Positions 35,502 through 45,247 of a DNA stretch of 64,000 nt are shown piece after piece. Source of the DNA: Heliorestis acidaminivorans. GTDB lineage: Bacteria; Bacillota; Desulfitobacteriia; Heliobacteriales; Heliobacteriaceae. The translations under genes and the position numbers were made by a program. The stretch covers positions 124,001 to 188,000 of the forward strand of contig NZ_WBXO01000003.1 in assembly GCF_008933955.1 (NCBI RefSeq). Reading direction: 5' to 3'. The notes under the pieces were generated by a model, which did not search any database, was not told the DNA's origin, and saw only the letters and a program-made list of their open reading frames with translations. The number at the start of each line of letters is the position of its first letter. Within the stretch, counting starts at the first letter, position 1.

Positions 35502-36601
35502 AGATACGCAAAAAAGACGGCGTTATCGGTAGCTTTGAAGCTTTTTGCCTCTGCAATTACTTGATCTATACAAAAATGTTCTTGGCCATGCCACGTCACC
35601 TGATTGAAGAAGCAGGCCCTATCGCCTGGGCTGTACCTATTCTTGTACTGATTTTTTCTCTACTCTTTTTCTATATCCTAACTAACCTACTCCAAAGATT
35701 CGAAGACTTATCATTCTTAGAAATCATCGGGGAACTGTGGGGTTCCTCCATGCAATGGATTATTGGTGTTCTTTTTGCCTTTTTATTTCTAGTCATTACA
35801 GCCTATCAGCTTCGCATTATTGGTGAGTTTCTCTTAAGTACACTCTTGCCTCAGACGCCGCTATCAGCTGTACTTTTTATTATGGTCGCTACCTTTGTCT
35901 ATCTGGCCTACTTTGGCATTGAGAATCTAGCCCGTCTGGCAGGGTTACTTTTTCCTTGGCTCCTCGTTGCTTTTGTCGTTACCTTTTTGTTAGCTGTGGG
36001 AAGAGGTGAATTCTACAACTTTTCCCCTTGGCTCGGATACGGTGAGTGGAGACTCTTCGTTTCTACTGTCAATCATATTGGAATTTATAAAGAGATTCTT
36101 TTGCTGGCTTTTATAGCACCACTTTTTCGCAAACACCAAACGCTTCGACGCACGGGCTTTACTTCTCTTATCTTTGTCGCTTTTTTCTTCTTCTTTGCTA
36201 TGGCCATTTATATTTATGTTTTCCCTGTTCACACAGGCTCGGAGTTAGGATTTCCCCTTTTCCAGTTGACTCGCTTGGTCTACTATGGCGCTTTTTTACA
36301 GCGCATCGATCCGCTTTTTATGTTCGTTTGGGCTTCTATATCCATTGTTGGTATGGCAACTGGTCTTTACGTTAGTGCTCTCTCGCTGGCCCAAGGCGCT
36401 AAAGCTTCTGACTATCGACCTTTTCTATTTCCGCTAGCCGTCATTCTGCTGGCTATTGCTTTTTACCATGAATCTAGCATGGAAGCTGTTAAAAACTATC
36501 GATTATTCCCTGCCTATATAGCGATTCCCTTTTTTGGCATTCCCATATTGGCCTGGCTCTGGGCCTTGCTCTTTCACCGTCAAAGGAGGCAAAGGCAATG
36601 A
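35498..36601 (+). CDS. Spore germination receptor subunit B (GerAB-type permease)
   Basis: A 367-residue, ten-helix transporter-fold protein of the amino acid-polyamine-organocation type, as in GerAB/GerKB. Hydrophobic segments are spaced across the full length, with short loops. The ATG overlaps the A subunit stop, and its own end overlaps the C subunit start, so A-B-C are translationally coupled. It is thought to bind the germinant. Ligand unknown. Confidence 0.92.
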   Translation: MKIRKKDGVIGSFEAFCLCNYLIYTKMFLAMPRHLIEEAGPIAWAVPILVLIFSLLFFYILTNLLQRFEDLSFLEIIGELWGSSMQWIIGVLFAFLFLVITAYQLRIIGEFLLSTLLPQTPLSAVLFIMVATFVYLAYFGIENLARLAGLLFPWLLVAFVVTFLLAVGRGEFYNFSPWLGYGEWRLFVSTVNHIGIYKEILLLAFIAPLFRKHQTLRRTGFTSLIFVAFFFFFAMAIYIYVFPVHTGSELGFPLFQLTRLVYYGAFLQRIDPLFMFVWASISIVGMATGLYVSALSLAQGAKASDYRPFLFPLAVILLAIAFYHESSMEAVKNYRLFPAYIAIPFFGIPILAWLWALLFHRQRRQRQ

Positions 36602-37917
36602 AGATAAAGTCCTCATCTCTACCTAAAGCTATTTTTCTCTCCTTGCTTTTGCTTCTTACTCTATTGAATACAGGCTGTTGGGATCGGCGAGAGCTAGAAT
36701 CGCTTGCTTTTGTCTTAACGCTAGGCATTGACCAGAGCGCTATCGATAATCAATATGATTTCACTTTCCGCATTGCTGTGCCAGGTAATCTGGACCCTCG
36801 TGGTGGTAAAGGTACAAGTGCTGAAGAAATGCCAGATACGAGTAAAGTTGTTACGGTAACAGCTCGCTCTCTTCCTGAAGCTATCTCCTTGCTGAGAACA
36901 AGCATTGAGCGAAGTCTCGACTTCCGCCATCTTCGGGTTGTTATTTTTGGTGAAGAATTGGCCTACAAGGAAGGCCTTCTTTTCCACATTGATCATCTAG
37001 AAAGAGATCCTCATTTCCGTCGCACTATTTATGTATGGATTAACAAATTTGGCACAGCTAGAGACGTTTTTTTGATTAACATGCCTGTGTTAGAAGCTTT
37101 TGTAACACGCTATATTGAAGGTACTAACGAAAGCATTCGTGAGACAGGTTATGCTCGACCCATTATTTTGCATGACCTTGTGGCTGAAACGGAAGAGCAT
37201 CATGTTGATACGGTGATTCCTTTGATTTGCATCAACCCTATCATAGAAGAAGAGAAAAAAGATGGCAAGATAGTGCCCATGCCAACAGAAAAGTACAGGG
37301 AATCAGTTAAAGATATTATTGGTGGAGAACAGATGGAGCATATCAACCGTTCCGGTGGCAACCCATTAGAAATAATTGGCCTTGCTGTAATCCAAGAAGG
37401 CAAAATGATTGAGCAAATATCTGGCTGGGAGTCACGTGTTTACAGTCTTTTACGAGACAGCTATCGTTATGGCACTTGGACTTTTGAAGATCCTGAAGTA
37501 GAAAATAAAACTTTTGCTGTTGAACTATATCGTTCCCGTCCACCTCGAGTGGAGATAGATTGGCAGAAAGAAGACCCCGTAACAATTGATATTACTTTTT
37601 TCTTAGAAGGCAATGTACGAGATATTCAATCTTTAGAAAAGTACATTTCGCCAGAAACCTATCCACTCTTAGAAGGAGTAGTAACAAAGGTAATTGCCGA
37701 ACAAACTATAGAATTGATAAGTAAAATGCAAGAGCTAGAAACAGATCCCTTCTATTTGGCTCGCTTTATTCGCACTCAAATGCTCTATAAGCAGGAATAT
37801 ATTGCTTTAGATTGGAAGAAGCGCTTTGCTCAGGCTGAAGTGAATGTCACCGTTGACTTTAACTTGCGTCGCCCTGGTCTTGTCATTCAACCGATGGTAA
37901 TTCCTGAACAGGAGTAG
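36598..37917 (+). CDS. Spore germination receptor subunit C (GerAC-type lipoprotein)
   Basis: A 439-residue lipoprotein. The signal peptide ends in the lipobox LLNTGCWDRRELE, with the lipid-bearing Cys at about residue 27; CWDRRE is a hallmark of the GerAC family. The remainder matches the three-domain GerAC ectodomain by length. It completes the A-B-C receptor. A small ORF follows after 31 bases. Confidence 0.93.
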   Translation: MKIKSSSLPKAIFLSLLLLLTLLNTGCWDRRELESLAFVLTLGIDQSAIDNQYDFTFRIAVPGNLDPRGGKGTSAEEMPDTSKVVTVTARSLPEAISLLRTSIERSLDFRHLRVVIFGEELAYKEGLLFHIDHLERDPHFRRTIYVWINKFGTARDVFLINMPVLEAFVTRYIEGTNESIRETGYARPIILHDLVAETEEHHVDTVIPLICINPIIEEEKKDGKIVPMPTEKYRESVKDIIGGEQMEHINRSGGNPLEIIGLAVIQEGKMIEQISGWESRVYSLLRDSYRYGTWTFEDPEVENKTFAVELYRSRPPRVEIDWQKEDPVTIDITFFLEGNVRDIQSLEKYISPETYPLLEGVVTKVIAEQTIELISKMQELETDPFYLARFIRTQMLYKQEYIALDWKKRFAQAEVNVTVDFNLRRPGLVIQPMVIPEQE

Positions 37918-37948
37918 TACAAAGACCCAAGAAAAGAGAGAAAGTACA

Positions 37949-38125
37949 ATGAATTTAGGGCAGTTGATCTTATTGTTAACTATAATTACCATAGTACTTT
38001 ACACAATTAATTATGGCCGCCAACAATGGCGCAAAGGCCTAAAGCTAGCGGCCCTAACAACTTATCTACTTGCTATTGTGGCTTTTGCTTTTCCTATTTT
38101 TCTTATATTCTTTCTGCGCAGTTAA
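37949..38125 (+). CDS. Small two-helix membrane protein at the end of the ger operon
   Basis: A 58-residue ORF (starts MNLGQLILLLTIITIV, ends IFFLRS). Two hydrophobic helices (about 3-20 and 36-55) flank a short basic loop (YGRQQWRKGLK). A GAAAAGAGAGAAAG ribosome binding site precedes ATG. Some germination operons carry a small two-helix fourth (D-type) subunit of about this size; position, strand and topology agree. The assignment is inference and the protein is shorter than most gene callers keep. Confidence 0.6.
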   Translation: MNLGQLILLLTIITIVLYTINYGRQQWRKGLKLAALTTYLLAIVAFAFPIFLIFFLRS

Positions 38126-38131
38126 TTTAAC

Positions 38132-38431
38132 TTATACTTTACCATCTTTTCTCATGTGTAATGTTTTTATGTTTTGTTTTTTTTCTAAGTCAATTAGCTT
38201 CTGAAAGTAACCGAGACAGCTTTTTCTTTTGCTTGGTTCTTTGAGGACACAGTAATTTTGTCCACAGATTTCTTCAGCTTGATAGCCATATATTTTCTCG
38301 GCACCTTTATTCCAGCTAGTTATGATTGATTCTTTGTTTACAATAATGATAGCATCTTTCGAATTATCTATAATAGATTCTAATTTACGTAGTCTTGCTT
38401 CCATGTAGATTAAAGATTTATCTTCATTCAT
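38132..38431 (-). CDS. Truncated stand-alone PAS domain protein
   Basis: A 99-residue frame starting with a short helix, then a PAS domain (about 17-99; DAIIIVNKESIITSWNKGAEKIYGY, then LHMRKDGKV). A full PAS core normally continues about 20 residues past the DGKV strand, so the C-terminal strands and any output domain are missing. The stop lies six bases from the end of the convergent small ger ORF. It may be a remnant of a larger sensor or a real minimal protein; there is no clear decayed continuation in the ger operon. The start has only a weak GGTGATT ribosome binding site. Confidence 0.45.
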   Translation of the reverse strand: MNEDKSLIYMEARLRKLESIIDNSKDAIIIVNKESIITSWNKGAEKIYGYQAEEICGQNYCVLKEPSKRKSCLGYFQKLIDLEKKQNIKTLHMRKDGKV

Positions 38432-38570
38432 AATTAAATCACCTACTAGGTAATAAAGTATCTATTTCTTACTTATATTCGAAAAAAGCTTTTTTAGCAA
38501 GTATCATTAATTATTTTAATCCACCCTTTACCAAAGCATTATAAAACAAAGAACCTTGACGCTAGATTGA

Positions 38571-38605
38571 CCCACAGTGATTTATTCCACAATAAACACT
38601 GTGGG
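38571..38605 (+). terminator. Hairpin with T-run in the gap before the SLH gene
   Basis: CCCACAGTG (38571-38579) pairs with CACTGTGGG (38597-38605); TATG and seven T follow. It may terminate read-through from the ger operon or an unannotated small transcript. The rest of the 390-base gap (38432-38821) is very AT-rich, and I see no gene in it. Confidence 0.5.
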
Positions 38606-38821
38606 TATGTTTTTTTCGCTTTTGGCATTCCTATATCGCATATGTTATATTGTTTCCACATGATTTCTTTCTTTTCTTAAGTTTATCTTGCTTTTTTATT
38701 TGTTTTATTATTTGCAATGATACCTTTTATGAAAAGAAGAGAAGTCATTTTTCATGTCCGCTGTTTCCTTACTCATCTATCATCTATATTTCTAAAATTT
38801 CAAAAGGGGGATCTTACTTTG

Positions 38822-40006
38822 ATGCAAAAAATGCGTACCTACTTGTCACCACTGCTTGTCTTTGCAATGCTTTTTACCTTCTTACCTCTAGCAGTGGCTG
38901 AAGAAAGTACTACAAACAACACAGCGGCGGCTACGGAACAATGGGAAGCTCTACTTCAGGAACATGTTGATGCTGAAGGGCTTCTTAATGAACTGTTAAC
39001 CTCTCCTGAGCTGATTCAACTAGCTGGTAGAGCCGCTCTTGGAGCTGACTTTTCACTACAATTGCAAGCTGAATTGATTCAAGATGAAGTATCTTACGGC
39101 ACGGCTACATTGATGGTTGCCGAAAACCAACAAGATCTGCTTGCTTTAATGGCAGGTTATGCACAATTGCAAAATGGTGCTGATGTTGTCGATGTTATCG
39201 CTAATCTTGACGTCGAAGACCTTTTTGCACGTCTGCAAGTTGAAGGGCAAGATGTAGATGCATTGACCTTAGAAGAGCTTGAGAAGCTCTACGAAGACTT
39301 TGTTGTGCCTTTTGATGTAGAAAATGCTCTAGCTACTTCTGCTTATCAAGTTCATCTTACTTTAATGGATGTAACAAATACTGATTCTCCGCAAACCGTT
39401 TTGGCTAAAATTCTACATTTTGGTGAAGAAGCGGTAGAAGAAGTAGTTGTACCAACAGGTCTTACTGATATCGAAGGTCACTGGGCCAATGCTTATATTC
39501 TTGATGCTGTTGAAAAAGGCTTAATCTTTGGCTACGAAGACAAGACCTTTAAGCCAGACCAAGAAATTACTCGTGTAGAATTCTTTGTCCTAGCAGCTCG
39601 TGCTTTTGCACTAACAACAGAAGAAGTGAACCTTCCTTTTGTTGATGCTGATCTCGTTTACGAAGACTACAAAGGTGCTGTCTCTGCCGCAGTTGCTACT
39701 GGTATTCTAGAAGGTTACGAAAATGCTGATGGCACTTTCTCTTTAATGCCTGAACAAAAAATTACTCGTGACGAAATGGCCGCTTTTGTGGTTAAAGCTC
39801 TCGAATTAGAATTAGTTGAAACTGAACTTGCTTTTGCTGATGCTGGTGACGTAGCTACTTGGGCTGTACCTTATATCGCTACAGCTACAGAAAATGGTCT
39901 TGTAAAAGGTCAAGAAGAAAACCGCTATGTACCTCAAGGTGTAACAACACGTGCTCAAGCGGCTGTTCTTTTCCTCAACGTTCTTGATTACCTAAATCAA
40001 GAGTAA
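38822..40006 (+). CDS. Secreted protein with three C-terminal S-layer homology domains
   Basis: A 394-residue exported protein. The signal peptide (about 1-25) ends at LPLAVA with cleavage before EES. An acidic N-terminal domain of unknown fold (about 26-205) is followed by three SLH repeats (about 215-265, 277-335, 338-390) beginning with DIEGHWAN, FVDADLVYEDYK and FADAGDVATWAVPY. SLH domains bind pyruvylated cell-wall polymer, so the protein sits at the cell surface. The frame opens upstream at 38717, but AAAAGGGGG and the signal peptide place the start at ATG 38822 (or TTG 38819). Probably abundant: strong site, own terminator. It is too small to be a typical main S-layer protein. Confidence 0.9.
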   Translation: MQKMRTYLSPLLVFAMLFTFLPLAVAEESTTNNTAAATEQWEALLQEHVDAEGLLNELLTSPELIQLAGRAALGADFSLQLQAELIQDEVSYGTATLMVAENQQDLLALMAGYAQLQNGADVVDVIANLDVEDLFARLQVEGQDVDALTLEELEKLYEDFVVPFDVENALATSAYQVHLTLMDVTNTDSPQTVLAKILHFGEEAVEEVVVPTGLTDIEGHWANAYILDAVEKGLIFGYEDKTFKPDQEITRVEFFVLAARAFALTTEEVNLPFVDADLVYEDYKGAVSAAVATGILEGYENADGTFSLMPEQKITRDEMAAFVVKALELELVETELAFADAGDVATWAVPYIATATENGLVKGQEENRYVPQGVTTRAQAAVLFLNVLDYLNQE

Positions 40007-40038
40007 GGAATATGAATTAAAAGCTTAGTAAAAATAGT

Positions 40039-40078
40039 AGAAAGCCCTGCCTGTCCTAAGTGACAAGCAGGGCTTTCT
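40039..40078 (+). terminator. Intrinsic terminator of the SLH gene
   Basis: Arms about 40039-40055 and 40062-40078 (AGAAAGCCCTGC against GCAGGGCTTTCT) with flanking T-rich sequence. Confidence 0.85.
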
Positions 40079-40189
40079 ATTCCTCTTTCTGCTTATGTAG
40101 GTTCGCTTTTTTCTTTGCAACCTGATACAATATACAAGCATGGGTTTGGGAATCGAAAAATGCAATAATCTGTCTAGGAGAGTGAAAAG

Positions 40190-41098
40190 GTGGAAAAGAA
40201 ACTCAGAGTCGCCATTGTAGGTTATGGCAATATCGGTAAGTATTCCTTGCAAGCTATTGAAACTGCACCTGATATGGAGTTGGCTGGTGTCGTCCGTAGA
40301 GCCAGTTCCATGAACAAAGCAATGCCAAAAGAATTGACGGGCGTCCCTGTCGTTACTTCCATCAAAGAGTTAGGTCACGTTGACGTAGCTATCTTAGCAA
40401 CACCAACTCGTTCTGTTCCTGAACAAGCCAAAGAAATTCTTGCCCTTGGCATTAATACCGTAGATAGTTACGATATTCATGGCGCCCTCGTTGATCTTCG
40501 TCGAGATCTTAATGAGGTGGCACAGAAACATAACTCTGTCGCTATCATCTCTGCCGGTTGGGATCCTGGAACAGATTCCATGATTCGTAGCATCTTCGAA
40601 TTCATGGCTCCTAAAGGGCTTAGTTACACTAACTTCGGACCTGGTATGAGTATGGGGCACTCCGTTGCCGCTAAATCCATCGAGGGTGTCCGTGATGCTC
40701 TATCTATGACTATCCCTTTAGGCACTAGCGTTCACCGTCGCATGGTCTATGTTGAGCTGGAAGAAGGCGCAGACTTCAAAGCTGTTGAAGAAGCTATTCT
40801 TAAGGATGACTATTTTAACAAAGATGAGTCCCATGTAATCGCAGTACCCAAAGTAAGTGACCTCGTCGATATGGGTCATGGTGTACTTATGGAAAGAAAA
40901 GGCGTATCAGGCTCAAGCCATAACCAAATCTTAAAGTTTGAGATGCGTATCAATAATCCTGCTTTAACAGCGCAAGTATTAATCGCCTCTGCTAGAGCAA
41001 CTTTCAAGCAAAAGCCAGGTGCTTATACGATGATTGAAGTCCCCATCATTGACTACATCTATGGCGATAGGGAAACATTGATTCGTCAACTAGTATAG
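40190..41098 (+). CDS. ddh: meso-Diaminopimelate D-dehydrogenase
   Basis: A 302-residue NADPH-dependent enzyme that reductively aminates L-2-amino-6-oxopimelate to meso-diaminopimelate, the one-step branch to the peptidoglycan cross-linker and lysine. The nucleotide-binding loop [13 protein letters not shown] is at residues 7-19; [11 protein letters not shown] (about 122-132), [12 protein letters not shown] and the C-terminal [13 protein letters not shown] block fit the family. It starts at GTG 40190, with AGGAG ten bases upstream. Monocistronic. Confidence 0.92.
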   Translation: MEKKLRVAIVGYGNIGKYSLQAIETAPDMELAGVVRRASSMNKAMPKELTGVPVVTSIKELGHVDVAILATPTRSVPEQAKEILALGINTVDSYDIHGALVDLRRDLNEVAQKHNSVAIISAGWDPGTDSMIRSIFEFMAPKGLSYTNFGPGMSMGHSVAAKSIEGVRDALSMTIPLGTSVHRRMVYVELEEGADFKAVEEAILKDDYFNKDESHVIAVPKVSDLVDMGHGVLMERKGVSGSSHNQILKFEMRINNPALTAQVLIASARATFKQKPGAYTMIEVPIIDYIYGDRETLIRQLV

Positions 41099-41187
41099 TC
41101 ATTAAGGTCTTGCTGAAGAAGTTCTTCTTTAAGCAAGTGCGTACAATTTCTACTGAGTGACGATTAGTTAGGCATAGCTCAGGTAAA

Positions 41188-41235
41188 GAAAAAAGGTCGA
41201 AACCCAAGCAATATTGTGGGTTTCGACCTTTTTTC
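41188..41235. terminator. Bidirectional intrinsic terminator
   Basis: A near-perfect 19-bp stem (41188-41206 and 41217-41235) separates convergent ddh and potD. Confidence 0.9.
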
Positions 41236-41245
41236 ATATTCTATT

Positions 41246-42310
41246 CTAGCGACCTACTTTTAATTCTGTCCAGAAACGATCGTAGACGGTAAGGACATCG
41301 CCTACGTCTTCTAGCCACTCTGTATTCTTCATCTCTTCATCACTTAAGAAGATCATAGGATTGCTCAGATATTCTTCACTATGTAAAGGGTGAGCTTGCT
41401 TATTAGGATTGCTATAACCGATATATTCGTAGTTTTGCACACTTACTTCTGGCTCAAGAATGAAATTAATGAACTTTTCAGCTAGTTCCTTATTCTTAGC
41501 ACCCTTGGGAATGGCAAAAGTATCAGCCCAAATAGTAGATCCTTCTTTGGGTACAACAAATTCAAGATCAGGGTTTTCTTCATAGATAAAAGCGGCGTCA
41601 CCAGACCAAACCGTACCAATCCATGCTTCTTCAGCAATGAACTTTTGCTTAATCGTATCAGTATCGAAAGCTAATACATTAGGAACTAAAGTTTTAAGCT
41701 CTTCCACAGCTTCTTGTATTTCTGTTTCTGATATAGTGCTGTTGGAATAGCCATTTTTCTTAAGAGCCATGCCAATCACTTCACGAGAATCATTAAGTAA
41801 AACAACACGCCCTGCATAAGCAGGATTCCATAAATCTTGCCAACTATTAATCTCATCAGTTACATACTTAGGATTGTAAGCAATGCCTGTAACACCCCAA
41901 GTATACACAATAGAATACTTATCTTCAGGATCGTAAGATGGTCTTTGGAAGGTCGTCACCATATTATTCAGATTAGGAATGTTCTCTTTGTTAATCTCCT
42001 CCAGCAAGTCCAACTTAATCATGGTAGCAACCATATAGTCAGAAGGCTGAATCAGATCGTACTGAGCACCACCAGCTTGAATCTTAGCTAACAACTCTTC
42101 GTTACTAGCAAAGATATCATAATTAACTCTTACGTCATACTTTTGTTCGAAGTCGGCAATAACATCTTCACAGAAGTTATCAGCCCAACTATAAATGTTG
42201 AGAACCTGACGACTAGAGCTATCTCCACCTGCACAGCCTGTTAGAATGGATAAAGCGAAGAATGCCATGAGAACTAGAGCTACCATTTTACTTTGCTTAC
42301 CTTGGAACAA
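41246..42310 (-). CDS. potD: Spermidine/putrescine-binding lipoprotein
   Basis: A 354-residue solute-binding lipoprotein of the polyamine ABC importer. Signal peptide with lipobox LSILTGCAGG (Cys at about residue 26); the mature part begins LNIYSWADNF, the classic PotD/PotF start. It starts at TTG 42310, six bases after GGGGGAG. Last gene of potA-potB-potC-potD, 43 bases after potC. Binding of spermidine versus putrescine is not decided here. Confidence 0.93.
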   Translation of the reverse strand: MFQGKQSKMVALVLMAFFALSILTGCAGGDSSSRQVLNIYSWADNFCEDVIADFEQKYDVRVNYDIFASNEELLAKIQAGGAQYDLIQPSDYMVATMIKLDLLEEINKENIPNLNNMVTTFQRPSYDPEDKYSIVYTWGVTGIAYNPKYVTDEINSWQDLWNPAYAGRVVLLNDSREVIGMALKKNGYSNSTISETEIQEAVEELKTLVPNVLAFDTDTIKQKFIAEEAWIGTVWSGDAAFIYEENPDLEFVVPKEGSTIWADTFAIPKGAKNKELAEKFINFILEPEVSVQNYEYIGYSNPNKQAHPLHSEEYLSNPMIFLSDEEMKNTEWLEDVGDVLTVYDRFWTELKVGR

Positions 42311-42353
42311 TTAGGACTCCCCCTTTTTAATGTGTAGTTTGGAACAGCTTTTT

Positions 42354-43172
42354 CTAAAAAGGCATCTGCCGTTGCGTCTTCTTATCGCCCATGCGATTTC
42401 GAAAACGCTCCGGCAAGATGACTAAGGCTACGGTGACTAGGAAGATGAAAAGTATAAGTATTGTAGACAAAGCGTTGATCTCTGGTGAAACGCCTCGTTT
42501 GACCATACCGTAAATGTACAGTGGTAATGTCGTTGAGTTAGGCCCTGCTACGAAGAAGCTGATCACAAAGTCGTCGATAGATAAAGTGAAAGCCATCAGT
42601 GCTCCCGCCATGACGCCAGGGGAGATCATGGGGAAAGTGACATAGCGAAAAGTTTGCCATGGTGTAGCTCCGAGGTCTTGGGCCGCTTCTTCCATTTCTC
42701 GGCCTAAACCCTCTAAGCGGGCTAGGACAATAATAATGACAAAGGATATGCAGAAGCTAATATGAGCGATGATCACTGTAAGCTTGCCCAGTGGAATAGC
42801 CAGTTGACTGAAAAGCACGAGTAGTGAAAGACCCATGACAATCTCGGGTATCAAGATGGGCAAATAAACTAAACTATGAATAGCACCTTTCCAACGAAAC
42901 TTATAGCGATGAAGGGCTAAAGCCGTCATAGTACCCAAGATTGTGGACACTACCATAGCTATTAAACCTATAGTAAGGCTGTTATAAAGAGCTTCTAAGA
43001 CATAGCGGTTTTGAAAAACAGAGATGTACCAATCTAGGGTAAAGCCTGACCATTGGGCGTTAATTCTTGAAGCGTTAAAAGAGTACAGAACTAGCACAAC
43101 AATGGGTATGTAGAGAAAGGCGAGTACAACCATAGCGTAAGCAAAGAGTAGGCGATGGCGCAATGATTTCAT
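42354..43172 (-). CDS. potC: Polyamine ABC transporter permease PotC
   Basis: A 272-residue permease with six membrane helices and the EAA loop (EEAAQDLGATPWQTFRYVTFP, about 160-180) that docks to PotA. The longest frame reaches 43280, but ATG 43172 follows AAGGAGG and overlaps the potB stop as ATGA, so it is the start used. Part of the pot operon. Confidence 0.94.
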   Translation of the reverse strand: MKSLRHRLLFAYAMVVLAFLYIPIVVLVLYSFNASRINAQWSGFTLDWYISVFQNRYVLEALYNSLTIGLIAMVVSTILGTMTALALHRYKFRWKGAIHSLVYLPILIPEIVMGLSLLVLFSQLAIPLGKLTVIIAHISFCISFVIIIVLARLEGLGREMEEAAQDLGATPWQTFRYVTFPMISPGVMAGALMAFTLSIDDFVISFFVAGPNSTTLPLYIYGMVKRGVSPEINALSTILILFIFLVTVALVILPERFRNRMGDKKTQRQMPF

Positions 43173-44014
43173 CGCGAATCCTCCTTTCCTTGCTGAGCTT
43201 GTAAGGCTTTGTAATAGAGAAAGATAAGGATAAGTGAGAGAATTGCTAGCATGATAGAAAGGGCTGAGCCAAAAGGCCAATCACGAGCTGATAAGAATTG
43301 ATTCTGAATTAGGTTGCCAATCAAAGCTGATTTAGCTCCACCCATAATGTCAGGAATAACAAACATCCCCAAAGAGGAAACAAAGACGAGGATCGAACCA
43401 GCTATAATACCTGGTAAGGTTTGTGGCAACGTTACATAGAAAAATGTCTTGATAGGTGTTGCACCTAGATCGTAGGCCGCTTCAATCATGCGCCGATCGA
43501 GTTGTTCCAGAGATACATAGATAGGTAAGATCATAAAAGGTAAATGACCATAGACCATGCCTAGTAAGACGGCGCCGAAGTTATAGAGCAAGTTAAGCGG
43601 TTGTTCTATAAGGCCAAGATCTAATAAGAAAGTATTGACCATTCCTTGAGAGCGCAAGATAATCACCCAGGCATAGGAGCGGATGAGAAAGTTAATCCAA
43701 AAAGGAACCATGACGAGGAGCAACATCAAAGTCTGCCAGTTACGTTGTAACCGTGCTATCTGGTAGGCAATAGGATAGCCCAGTAGAAAGCAAATAATGG
43801 TGGTAAGCAAGGCCATGAAAAGGGTATCGCCTAGAATCTGTAAGTAAAGAGGTTCAAAAAAGCGTATGTAGTTATCAACTGTAAACTGATAAATTATCTG
43901 TCCATAGGTCCCACGTTGTAAAAAAGACATGAAAAGGACAATTACAAGTGGTGCTAAAAAGAAAAATAAGAGCCAAGCTATGGCCGGATAAGCTAACATG
44001 CGCCCTCTGCTCAT
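43169..44014 (-). CDS. potB: Polyamine ABC transporter permease PotB
   Basis: A 281-residue permease, six membrane helices, with an EAA-type loop ([21 protein letters not shown], about 178-198). The start overlaps the potA stop by four bases, and its stop overlaps potC. It heterodimerises with PotC in the membrane by family knowledge. Confidence 0.94.
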   Translation of the reverse strand: MSRGRMLAYPAIAWLLFFFLAPLVIVLFMSFLQRGTYGQIIYQFTVDNYIRFFEPLYLQILGDTLFMALLTTIICFLLGYPIAYQIARLQRNWQTLMLLLVMVPFWINFLIRSYAWVIILRSQGMVNTFLLDLGLIEQPLNLLYNFGAVLLGMVYGHLPFMILPIYVSLEQLDRRMIEAAYDLGATPIKTFFYVTLPQTLPGIIAGSILVFVSSLGMFVIPDIMGGAKSALIGNLIQNQFLSARDWPFGSALSIMLAILSLILIFLYYKALQAQQGKEDSR

Positions 44015-45018
44015 GATTCCACCTTCACAGCATCAGGACCTTCCCAACCAACAAGAATTTCTTCCCCTGGTCGCCAACGACGTTTATCGTCAAAATATTG
44101 ATAAGCCATCAGAACAGGTAGATCGAAGTCTTTTTCTCTTAAGCGCACAAAAACTTTATCTATGGTGCCTTGAAAAACTACATTTTCTACTACACCAGCG
44201 TACAGCCGATAAGTTGACGTCTTCTCTAATGCTATAGCAGGATCATGAAGGTTTACTTTCTCTGGTCTTAGGGCATAACAATAATCGCCCTGACAGAGGA
44301 TATTATTTTCCCCAATAAAGGTAGCAACAAAGCGTGTTTTGGGCTCATGGTAAATCTCATGAGCTGTGCCCATCTGTTCTAGATGACCTTTATTCATGAC
44401 AGCGATGCGATCAGACATAGTGATCGCTTCTTCTTGATCATGGGTAACATAAAGAAATGTAAGACCTAGATCTTTTTGCAGTTTCTTGAGCTCTAGCTGT
44501 AAATGCTTACGCAGTTGGTAGTCCAAAGCTCCTAAAGGCTCATCAAGTAACAATACTTTAGGGTTGTTCACAATGGCTCTTGCTATAGCCACGCGTTGTT
44601 GTTGCCCACCAGATAACTCTTTAGGCTGACGATAGCGATATTCTGTAAGCTCTGTTAAAGCCATAACTTCTTCGGCTCGCTTTTGCTGTTCATGGAGAGG
44701 AACTTTTTTCATCTTTAAGCCAAAACATATGTTTTCTTCCACGTTCATGTGGGGAAAAAGAGCATATTGTTGAAAAACCATATTTACGTCTCGTTTATAT
44801 GGTGGTAATTTGCTTACAGGACTTCCTGCTAGTAAGATTTCACCGCGCGTAGGAATTTCTAGGCCAGCAATCATACGCATTAAGGTGGTCTTGCCACAAC
44901 CACTAGGACCTAAGAGAGTAAAAAATTCTCCTTCATTTATTGTTAATGAAAAGGGTGGAATAACGAGCTGGCCGTTAAATTCCTTTTCAACATTTTGTAG
45001 TTCAATCATTGCTTTCAT
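44011..45018 (-). CDS. potA: Polyamine ABC transporter ATPase PotA
   Basis: A 335-residue ATP-binding subunit. Walker [10 protein letters not shown] at about 38-46, signature [14 protein letters not shown] at about 134-147, Walker [13 protein letters not shown] at about 155-166, then a C-terminal regulatory TOBE-like domain from about residue 235. First gene of potABCD. The ribosome binding site is weak. The 229-base divergent region to the Q-rich gene (45019-45247) must hold promoters for both; I recognise no operator. Confidence 0.95.
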   Translation of the reverse strand: MKAMIELQNVEKEFNGQLVIPPFSLTINEGEFFTLLGPSGCGKTTLMRMIAGLEIPTRGEILLAGSPVSKLPPYKRDVNMVFQQYALFPHMNVEENICFGLKMKKVPLHEQQKRAEEVMALTELTEYRYRQPKELSGGQQQRVAIARAIVNNPKVLLLDEPLGALDYQLRKHLQLELKKLQKDLGLTFLYVTHDQEEAITMSDRIAVMNKGHLEQMGTAHEIYHEPKTRFVATFIGENNILCQGDYCYALRPEKVNLHDPAIALEKTSTYRLYAGVVENVVFQGTIDKVFVRLREKDFDLPVLMAYQYFDDKRRWRPGEEILVGWEGPDAVKVES

Positions 45019-45247
45019 TGCAGGTCCCTACTTTATCTAATAATCTATCGACCTTTTATTTTTCGCAATATACAAGTCAATGTCCTGCAAAGATTGTATT
45101 TTTTCCGAATAATTTCGAAGTATTTGTATGATCATGGTCTCTAATTTTCATTGGCATATAATTCCAAGTATAAAAACCTCTCTTTTTACGAACTTTAAGG
45201 GTGTAACAAATAATATTTCAACTACTTACAGGAGGGTACTTTAAAAA

